From the NCBI GenBank assembly GCA_017613485.1, contig JAGADS010000344.1, positions 1-11,806 of the forward strand: a stretch of 11,806 nucleotides of DNA, written 5' to 3'. Within the stretch, counting starts at the first letter, position 1; the number at the start of each line of letters is the position of its first letter. The notes under the pieces are model-generated. The model saw only the letters and a program-made list of their open reading frames with translations. It was not told where the DNA came from and did no database searches. Below are positions 1-4,860 of this stretch, one piece after another. A program made the position numbers and the translations under genes. This stretch comes from Treponema sp. Lineage in GTDB: Bacteria; Spirochaetota; Spirochaetia; Treponematales; Treponemataceae.

Positions 1-53
1 CATCTTTCTATTCTATAATCCGTTATTTCCATCAGAGATTCCTTTACAGTCAT
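1..53 (-). CDS. Transposase N-terminus, ISAs1-like (partial)
   Basis: Only the first 17 codons are in the window: MTVKESLMEITDYRIER. The ATG is at 53-51, with a G-rich GGTGGTGG stretch four bases upstream as a modest ribosome site. A short N-terminus of the type 'sLxEIxDyRxxR' is what ISAs1-family transposases show before their conserved hydrophobic block, although that block is outside the window. The catalytic DDE residues cannot be seen, so it is unknown whether the gene is intact. The call depends largely on the adjacent IS-like terminus. Confidence 0.5.
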   Translation of the reverse strand, partial: MTVKESLMEITDYRIER

Positions 54-120
54 TTTACCACCACCCGTAAAGGACTCTAACCTTTTTTTTAAATTTTAAA
101 TACAATACATTTTAAAGGTG

Positions 121-140
121 TTTATAATGCGGAAGCCCTG
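121..140 (-). repeat. Putative terminal inverted repeat of the IS
   Basis: The outermost 20 bases of the proposed IS begin CAGGGCTTCCGC on the minus strand. Only one copy is visible because the partner end lies off the left edge. It is called from the CAGGG start, its orientation relative to the transposase start, and the expected short spacing to that start. Confidence 0.5.
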
Positions 141-184
141 CTGTTTAGTGGAACAAGACTACAGTATTGAAAAGTAGTTTAACC

Positions 185-213
185 TTGACTTCCAGCCGCA
201 TTTATGTTATATT
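185..213 (+). promoter_or_regulatory. Strong sigma70-type promoter of the antitoxin RNA
   Basis: TTGACT (185-190) is separated by exactly 17 bp from TATATT (208-213), matching 5/6 bases of each consensus hexamer. Transcription should begin near 220-221. It is followed after about 90 nt by a terminator and then the toxin gene. High transcription of the RNA with limited read-through into the toxin is how type III toxin-antitoxin loci keep antitoxin in excess. The promoter starts 44 bp inside the flank of the IS end. Confidence 0.8.
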
Positions 214-219
214 GCTTTT

Positions 220-309
220 AGAAGGTCTCCATTAACCTGCGGTTTCAATCCGTGAAGAGATGAAGATTAATGAAAGGCTGTCTGACACCAGGCAGCCTTA
301 GTTTTTTTT
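220..309 (+). ncRNA. Candidate type III RNA antitoxin (ToxI/AntiQ/CptI-like), single unit
   Basis: This is a roughly 90-nt RNA bounded by a strong promoter and a rho-independent terminator, immediately upstream of a ToxN/AbiQ-like endoribonuclease gene, the position occupied by every known type III antitoxin. It can be drawn as an H-type pseudoknot. Stem 1 pairs AGG 223-225 with CCT 236-238. Stem 2 pairs CATTAA 230-235 with TTAATG 267-272. No base separates the 5' strand of stem 2 from the 3' strand of stem 1, and the long third loop carries a small CGG/CCG hairpin (240-242 with 250-252). Known antitoxins of this class fold as H-type pseudoknots that wrap the toxin. Unlike the usual 2-6 tandem repeats, I find only one unit. 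The sequences GAAGG (221) and GAAAGG (272) could mark unit boundaries about 51 nt apart, the second running into the terminator. The fold was drawn by eye, not computed. Confidence 0.72.
274..309 (+). terminator. Rho-independent terminator between antitoxin RNA and toxin
   Basis: An 11-bp stem pairs 274-284 with 289-299 (one G-U pair, loop ACAC at 285-288). AG and then eight T residues (302-309) follow. The T-run ends one base before the toxin ribosome site GAGGA (310-314). A terminator in this position is a hallmark of type III toxin-antitoxin operons, where it sets the antitoxin-to-toxin transcript ratio. Confidence 0.88.
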
Positions 310-317
310 GAGGAAAA

Positions 318-896
318 ATGTTTTCATTAAAAAAGAATCTTAAATTCATAACTATAGACCAGAACTATCTTAAAGCGCTTCATAATTCCTGCGATGAAGT
401 ATATTACAAGGCTTTTGGATATGAGAGCAAACCTTATATCGGAATACTTGTTGAAGAAAACGGTATTGAGTATGTTATCCCCCTTTCATCTGCCAAGCAA
501 AAACATAAAACTTGGAGAAATGTTGAAAATGACCGCTTTCTTATATTTGAAAACTGTGAAAAACCAGGGACTGATTCAAAGGATATCTATGTAAGAAACC
601 AGGACGGAACTTTCAAGCATATTCTGGCTGTTATAGACTTAAAGAAAATGATTCCCATAAAAAAAGGTCTTTATTCCGATGTTTATTTGAATCCTTCAAC
701 AAATGATACAGATTCTGAAAAAAAATACAAAGTACTTCTGAATATTGAATATTCATTCTGTTTAAAAATCATAAATTCAATAATTCAAAAGGCATCCCGA
801 CTATATGAAAAGCAGAAGACTACAAACAAGGTTATCAAGTTTTGTTGTGATTTTAAATTACTAGAAAAAATATGTAAAGATTATCCCATAGAATAA
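318..896 (+). CDS. toxN: Type III toxin-antitoxin endoribonuclease toxin, ToxN/AbiQ family
   Basis: Proteins of this family are sequence-specific endoribonucleases held inactive by a pseudoknotted RNA antitoxin that they also process. Many give phage abortive infection. The 192-residue product matches the length and motif order of ToxN/AbiQ. It opens with an FITIDQNYL strand (10-18). A KPYIGILVEENG block (38-49) corresponds to the PKAFIGIVLE region of ToxN. PLSSAKQKH (56-64) corresponds to the active-site segment PLTSPKKWH, retaining Ser57, Ser58, Lys60 and His64. VIDLKKMIPI (105-114) matches the family INLxxMIPI motif. The C-terminal helices end in a CDFKLLEKICKDY block (177-189), matching CNFSLLEEKYRDF. 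The start has GAGGA three bases upstream. The gene is visibly more AT-rich than the housekeeping genes to its right, consistent with horizontal acquisition. Family membership is by recognition of motifs. The exact subfamily (ToxN, CptN or TenpN) and the cleavage site are unknown. Confidence 0.88.
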   Translation: MFSLKKNLKFITIDQNYLKALHNSCDEVYYKAFGYESKPYIGILVEENGIEYVIPLSSAKQKHKTWRNVENDRFLIFENCEKPGTDSKDIYVRNQDGTFKHILAVIDLKKMIPIKKGLYSDVYLNPSTNDTDSEKKYKVLLNIEYSFCLKIINSIIQKASRLYEKQKTTNKVIKFCCDFKLLEKICKDYPIE

Positions 897-1100
897 TTTC
901 GGTTTTAAAACATCATTTCTTCTACGATGGGATTCATTTTATAACTTGACCTATAGACTGAAAATCTGCACATTCATTTACAAAGACAAAAACCACACAC
1001 TAGAAATCATTTGCACCCCAAGTTCTGATAAAACCAGATGCTTTTTTACCGGTGGCTGGACTTACCACTAATTACGCCTTACGAATTACTAATTACGCAT
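897..1100. other. Intergenic region between toxN and the cyclase operon
   Basis: About 200 bp of AT-rich DNA with no convincing gene on either strand. It separates the tail of the plus-strand toxin locus from the tail of the minus-strand operon. I see no strong terminator for toxN. A 4-bp stem before a T-run (1024-1047) is too weak to call. The right part (1070-1097) is a run of degenerate heptamers, listed separately. Confidence 0.5.
1070..1097. repeat. Degenerate tandem heptamers (AATTACG-like)
   Basis: Four consecutive 7-mers read AATTACG, CCTTACG, AATTACT and AATTACG. As a result the 11-mer ACTAATTACGC occurs twice, at 1067-1077 and 1088-1098, 21 bp (three units) apart. The array lies in the intergenic gap just downstream of the operon terminator. 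Its function is not known to me. It may be a minisatellite prone to copy-number change. Confidence 0.6.
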
Positions 1101-1125
1101 AAAAAATCATTCCCCAAGGAACAAT
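1101..1125 (-). terminator. Terminator overlapping the stop codon of the coiled-coil gene
   Basis: On the minus strand, ATTGTTCC (1125-1118) pairs with GGAATGAT (1113-1106) around a TTGG loop, using two G-U pairs. A run of T (1105-1101) follows. The TGA stop (1109-1107) lies inside the 3' arm, so translating ribosomes would reach the hairpin as it forms. The stem is AT/GU-rich, so termination may be partial. Confidence 0.45.
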
Positions 1126-2996
1126 GGCGTGCCGATTACTATGCTCTGGCCTGATTTGATTCTGGAGAACGATGCATCAGCGGATACCGGCATGTCTACC
1201 GTTGCAGTGAGCCACTCGTTTACGGCGGACTGATTCTCTACCTTTACTGGAACCATATACCATGAGCCGCTTTCCTTCTTGATTTTTCCACATGCGATAA
1301 TCTTGCCGTCGCTTACGACACCAACAGGAATCTCATTGCTTCCACCATATTGGCTTGATAAAACAGATGTTTTGGATTTACCGACAAAAAGCTGTATCTT
1401 GCTTGTGTTGATTACGCTTGCAACAAATCCGTGGGTAGACGCATCCTGAGATACCAGTGTCTCCAGCAGTCTTGAATATGCATCGTTCTGCGAGGTCAAG
1501 TCTTTTGTCCTTGAGTCCAGGGTCTTAACCCTAGTGGATAATATTTCCTGTTCTGCCGTGGCATTCTTTAACTGACTTGAGAGTGACGTTACCTGAGTTG
1601 AAAGGCTTTCCTTTTCTCCGGCAAGCTTTTGTTTCTCGTTTGAAAGTGCATCACGCTCAGCACTAAGGCTGTCCCTTTCTTTTGTAAGAGTATTATTTGC
1701 AAGGGTAAGCTCGTTGTTCTGTGTTTTAAGTGTCTGTGATTCTGCCGTAAGCTCTTCATTTCTTGCAGTAAGGGATTCTTTTTCCTGAGTCAGACTGTCT
1801 TTTTCCTGTGTCACTGCATTAAGGTTCTGTGTCAGCTCCTCACTCTTTGTCACAAGCTCCTGATTCTCTCCCTCAAGAGTTTCATTTCGTTCCGTGAGTT
1901 TTGTGTTCTTGTCCAGTAAGGAATTGACTTCTGTTACAGCTGCCTTTGCCATGTCATTTCCGGCTGAATTTGCAATGCGTTCAAGGGCGATGGCAAAAGA
2001 AGGTATTGCATTTTTCTGCGGAAGCCTGTTGAACCTTGTCCTGAGTTTTTCAAGCTCGCTGTAATAGTTTTTCTGTTCCGAAAGAGCATCCAAAAAATCC
2101 TGGGATGCACCGTCTGAGACATTTGCTCCTGAACCGCTGTATTTTGAGTCATACTCTGATCTTGCTTTTCTTGAAATTGAAAGTGCCGTCTGATCATCCT
2201 CAAAAGTCGGGTCATACTGTGCAACGACAAAGCTTACCATCTCTTCCTGACGTGCCAGATCCGACTGCTGTACCTCTGACAGAGATGAGCGCAATTCATT
2301 GAGCTTATACTCATATTCGCTTGCAATCCTGTTTTTTTCCATTTCATGAAGCTGCTTCTCGCTGTCCAAAAGTGCCTGCTGCTCACGTGCCTGCTCTACT
2401 GCGTTGGAGTCGAATTCCATAAGCTGCTTCTGATATTCATCGATATTCTTCTGGGCTGTCTGTATTTTCTTTTCTATTTCCGGAATACCCTGAATGTCTT
2501 CCTGATACTTATTCTCAATTTCCTTGATTCTCTGGTTTCTCTCTGACGCATCCTTTATGTTGAGTGACTGAACTGTTGCAAGAGATGAATCACGGGATGC
2601 CTGAGCCTGTGTAAGTATCCTGTCCTTTTCAGCCTCCAGCTCCAGCTTTGTGTTTGTCTCCTCGTCAAGCTTAGCCTGAGTAGTACCGACCAGATCAAGA
2701 AGGTTTCGAAGGTTCAGGTCATCAAAATTTTCAACTTTGACCGCTATCTGACTGTTCTTCTTGTTTACAATCAATACGATTACAGTCGAAAGCACCGATA
2801 CAAAAAGAACGGAAAGCAGCATCAAAAGAACTATCGGCCTGTTGTTCTTCCAGCTGTTTTTGCGTGTTGCCTCGTAGGCATGCTCCAAATCATATCTGGT
2901 TCCTGCATTCTCTGCCGGTAAATTCCTGGATTCCTGCTCAAGAAAATCCTGAATGCCTGAATGTATGCGTGATTTTATTTCGAAGTCATTGTCCAT
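1107..2996 (-). CDS. Membrane-anchored coiled-coil protein, function unknown
   Basis: This is a roughly 629-residue protein I cannot assign to a named family. Residue numbers count from the in-frame ATG at 3008. A short acidic cytoplasmic N-terminus (1-57) precedes one membrane helix (about 58-81) followed by KK. A first long coiled coil spans about 108-255, then a less regular segment (256-355), then a second coiled coil (360-515) built of LTxEKxSL-type heptads rich in Leu, Glu, Asn and Ser. A compact C-terminal domain (520-633) with beta-strand and glycine patterning closes the protein. No catalytic motif is visible. I prefer the ATG at 2996 because GGAG sits 6 bases upstream. The ATG at 3008 has no ribosome site. 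Either start overlaps the end of the cyclase gene, implying translational coupling. The topology suggests an envelope-spanning or scaffold protein, possibly a partner of the cyclase. Confidence 0.85.
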   Translation of the reverse strand: MDNDFEIKSRIHSGIQDFLEQESRNLPAENAGTRYDLEHAYEATRKNSWKNNRPIVLLMLLSVLFVSVLSTVIVLIVNKKNSQIAVKVENFDDLNLRNLLDLVGTTQAKLDEETNTKLELEAEKDRILTQAQASRDSSLATVQSLNIKDASERNQRIKEIENKYQEDIQGIPEIEKKIQTAQKNIDEYQKQLMEFDSNAVEQAREQQALLDSEKQLHEMEKNRIASEYEYKLNELRSSLSEVQQSDLARQEEMVSFVVAQYDPTFEDDQTALSISRKARSEYDSKYSGSGANVSDGASQDFLDALSEQKNYYSELEKLRTRFNRLPQKNAIPSFAIALERIANSAGNDMAKAAVTEVNSLLDKNTKLTERNETLEGENQELVTKSEELTQNLNAVTQEKDSLTQEKESLTARNEELTAESQTLKTQNNELTLANNTLTKERDSLSAERDALSNEKQKLAGEKESLSTQVTSLSSQLKNATAEQEILSTRVKTLDSRTKDLTSQNDAYSRLLETLVSQDASTHGFVASVINTSKIQLFVGKSKTSVLSSQYGGSNEIPVGVVSDGKIIACGKIKKESGSWYMVPVKVENQSAVNEWLTATVDMPVSADASFSRIKSGQSIVIGTPLFLGE

Positions 2997-4801
2997 ATTC
3001 CACTCCATCCAGCCGGGGCACTCTTTAATCCTATGCGATCAAGGAAAACATGGGCTACATCAAGATCACTCTTCTTGAAGGCAGCTCTTGCCGTTTTCCA
3101 GTCACCCTTGTAATATGCCTTGAGTCCTTCCTCAAAGTCCGTGAATTTCTGCTCGGTATACAGGCTTGCATAATCCTCATCAACCATCCACAGGTCAAGC
3201 GGGAAGTAAATCTTCTTTCCCTCAATCTTTCCCTTAACCTGAACAGTGTCAACCTCAAAGAACTTATAGCGTTCAGCGGTCTCAGGAAGAAGCATTACCT
3301 CATCGCGGACATATTCACTTACAAGAACAGGCAGTTTGTATACTCGCGTCAAGCCTTCGATTCTGGATGCTGAGTTTACGTTGTCACCGATAACAGTGTT
3401 TGCCATGTACCTGTTGCTTCCGATATTGCCGTAGAAAACCTCACCGCCGTCTATACCGACACCGATGTCAAGACGGACTGCCTCGTAGACCTTTTTTGCC
3501 TCGCTGTTGAATCTGCCAAGCCGTTCAAGCTCCTTCTTTTTCTCGTCCATCTTCTCGCGGAACTTCTTTGTCTGAATCGTCATGTTCCATGCACAGTTGA
3601 CTGCATCAACAGATTTCTGCGGATTGCTTACAGATTTCTCCCCGTTGATTCCGAACACGCCCAGAACTGCGTCACCGATAAGAGAACCGATGAATGCCTT
3701 GGATTGATTTGAGTCAGATGAACCGCCCGGCTGAATTATTCCTATGATTGAATTGTAGTGAATGTTCAAAAGACGGATGATGTCGTTTCCAAGAACCTCA
3801 GTACGTGAGGTAAAGCTCTTGATATCAGTGAACAGGATTGTAAGCTGCCTCTGCTCACCCTTAAGCTCAACCTTGTGGTCATGATATGCTGTGTCAACAA
3901 CATTTTTCGATACGAATTTCTGGAATATGTTGCGCAGGTTTGCTGTGTTTACGTACAGGTCGTTGAAGTTGGCGGCCAGATATGTTATGTCGTCATTCGG
4001 GGCCCCGCTCAAGTCTATAGGTGCCCTTGTTACCTGTGCAGGCTCTCCGTTCTCGTTGGACTGACTCTGCTGAAGCTCATATACCTCAGATGTAAATTTT
4101 CCGATATTGCTCAGGAGCTTGTTCAATACTGAGATACCGACAAAAACAAAACCTATTGTCAGAATCAGGATTATGATGGAGATTTTCAAATATATTCCAA
4201 ACATTTCCGACTTACGGTCAGCGGTTTCCTCTGCACGTATAAGATAACATTTCCAGTCCGGGTGGTACTTGAATACACCTCGGAATTCAGCTCCATACGG
4301 TGAGGTAAAAGTAACTGAACCTTCAACACGGTCCCTGTTTCCCGCATTATCCGCATTAAGCTTGGTAACGTTCAGGAAGTCAAGGGCCTGCTCATCACTG
4401 AAAGTCTCCCATGCTCTCGACTGGTCTGCCTGTATAAGGAAAAGAAGACTTCCATCCTGGAAAACTCCCATTGCAACCGAATGTTTTTTTGTAAAGTCTC
4501 GTGCTGCGGTTTCCTTTATTGTATTGATTGAATCATCCTGCTTCTGGGAATAAAGGCTTATCTGATACTGACTGCTTGCCGTTGAATACATGTCTGAGAG
4601 CTGATAGACCAGAATATCATCAGTAAGGGCGATTGTCTGCCTTTGCGTGAAAATCAGCGTTATAAAATTAGTGAAAAGCGTTGAAATCAAGATTAAAAGC
4701 ACAAATACCGTAAGAATCTTTACAGAAAGAGGCACGATCGGTGTTTTACCGACCCTTTGAAATCCAAATATTCTAAAACCCTTGCTATTAGTTTCGCTCA
4801 T
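2975..4801 (-). CDS. Membrane-bound class III adenylate/guanylate cyclase
   Basis: This 608-residue receptor-type enzyme makes a cyclic nucleotide, probably cAMP, in response to an extracytoplasmic cue. Membrane helix 1 is at about 26-51, a periplasmic sensor-like domain at 52-202, helix 2 at about 203-226, a HAMP-like and signalling-helix linker at 227-300, and the cyclase domain at 312-535. Catalytic features visible are metal-binding Asp326 (LFTDIKSFT) and Asp377 (IGDAVLGVFG), Thr469 at the class IIIb base-contact position (NTVIGD), and transition-state Asn476 and Arg480 (NVNSASR). The purine-contacting Lys that normally precedes I-G-D is Ser373. The domain also has two insertions, near 358-369 and 412-442. 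The tail (551-585) contains F-EEGLKAYYKGDWKTARAAF, a TPR-like helix pair often seen at the end of spirochaete cyclases. The start has no Shine-Dalgarno and lies about 3 bases after the predicted transcription start. It is the first gene of a two-gene operon. The nucleotide made and the ligand sensed are unknown. Confidence 0.92.
   Translation of the reverse strand: MSETNSKGFRIFGFQRVGKTPIVPLSVKILTVFVLLILISTLFTNFITLIFTQRQTIALTDDILVYQLSDMYSTASSQYQISLYSQKQDDSINTIKETAARDFTKKHSVAMGVFQDGSLLFLIQADQSRAWETFSDEQALDFLNVTKLNADNAGNRDRVEGSVTFTSPYGAEFRGVFKYHPDWKCYLIRAEETADRKSEMFGIYLKISIIILILTIGFVFVGISVLNKLLSNIGKFTSEVYELQQSQSNENGEPAQVTRAPIDLSGAPNDDITYLAANFNDLYVNTANLRNIFQKFVSKNVVDTAYHDHKVELKGEQRQLTILFTDIKSFTSRTEVLGNDIIRLLNIHYNSIIGIIQPGGSSDSNQSKAFIGSLIGDAVLGVFGINGEKSVSNPQKSVDAVNCAWNMTIQTKKFREKMDEKKKELERLGRFNSEAKKVYEAVRLDIGVGIDGGEVFYGNIGSNRYMANTVIGDNVNSASRIEGLTRVYKLPVLVSEYVRDEVMLLPETAERYKFFEVDTVQVKGKIEGKKIYFPLDLWMVDEDYASLYTEQKFTDFEEGLKAYYKGDWKTARAAFKKSDLDVAHVFLDRIGLKSAPAGWSGIWTMTSK
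3003..3006 (-). promoter_or_regulatory. Ribosome binding site deciding the start of the coiled-coil gene
   Basis: GGAG on the minus strand, 6 bases before the ATG at 2996-2994 and inside the end of the cyclase coding sequence. The earlier in-frame ATG (3008) is preceded only by a GC-rich stretch with no such motif, so the later start is favoured. Confidence 0.55.
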
Positions 4802-4810
4802 AACTATTCA

Positions 4811-4839
4811 ATTATATACCGATTGATTTATTTTCGCAA
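4811..4839 (-). promoter_or_regulatory. Promoter of the cyclase operon, predicted leaderless
   Basis: On the minus strand, TTGCGA (4839-4834), a 17-bp spacer and a perfect TATAAT (4816-4811). The expected start at about 4804 leaves only about 3 nt before the ATG at 4801, and no Shine-Dalgarno is present. It overlaps the opposing murJ promoter. Confidence 0.62.
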
Positions 4840-4851
4840 CTCTTTTATTCT
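4823..4851 (+). promoter_or_regulatory. Promoter of murJ, predicted leaderless
   Basis: TTGATT (4823-4828), a 17-bp spacer and TATTCT (4846-4851), each matching 4/6 bases of consensus. Transcription would start near 4858, three bases before the murJ ATG, which also lacks a Shine-Dalgarno. The -35 box lies within the spacer of the divergent cyclase promoter, so the two promoters should compete for polymerase. Confidence 0.5.
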
Positions 4852-4860
4852 ATAGATATT

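Larger units (their letters stand above)
1..140 (-). mobile_element. Insertion sequence end, probably ISAs1 family (partial, runs off left edge)
   Basis: Read on the minus strand from 140, the sequence begins CAGGGCTTCCGCATTATAAA and, after an 87-nt leader, reaches an ATG that opens a coding frame leaving the window at position 1. An end starting CAGGG next to the transposase start is typical of the ISAs1 family (about 1.2-1.5 kb, 8-10 bp target duplications, one DDE transposase gene). The other end is outside the window, so neither the inverted repeat pairing nor the target duplication can be confirmed. If the boundary is right, the duplicated target on this side starts with CTGTTTAG at 141. 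The element lies 44 bp upstream of the -35 box of the toxin-antitoxin locus. Family assignment is an inference from a short stretch. Confidence 0.6.

Noticed and set aside
242..251. GTTTCAATCC resembling the end of a type I CRISPR repeat, and a tRNA T-arm-like TTTCAAT loop
   Set aside because: Only one copy, no spacers, no flanking tRNA acceptor or anticodon stems. It lies inside the putative antitoxin RNA.
214..273. Possible 35-nt tandem repeats based on ATTAA at 231 and 266
   Set aside because: Outside that pentamer the two stretches match poorly, so a true ToxI-like tandem array is not supported.
394..594. Small plus-strand frame inside toxN
   Set aside because: Out of frame with a gene showing clear family motifs, and with no ribosome site of its own.
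943..975. Promoter-like TTGACC at 946-951
   Set aside because: No acceptable -10 box at 16-18 bp, and no gene follows on the plus strand.
1024..1047. Terminator for toxN (TCTG/CAGA stem before a T-run)
   Set aside because: Only four base pairs, with a 7-nt loop, and two non-T bases between stem and T-run. Too weak to call.
1934..2546. Short frames on both strands within the coiled-coil gene
   Set aside because: Overlap a long frame with consistent coiled-coil periodicity; they show no domains or ribosome sites.
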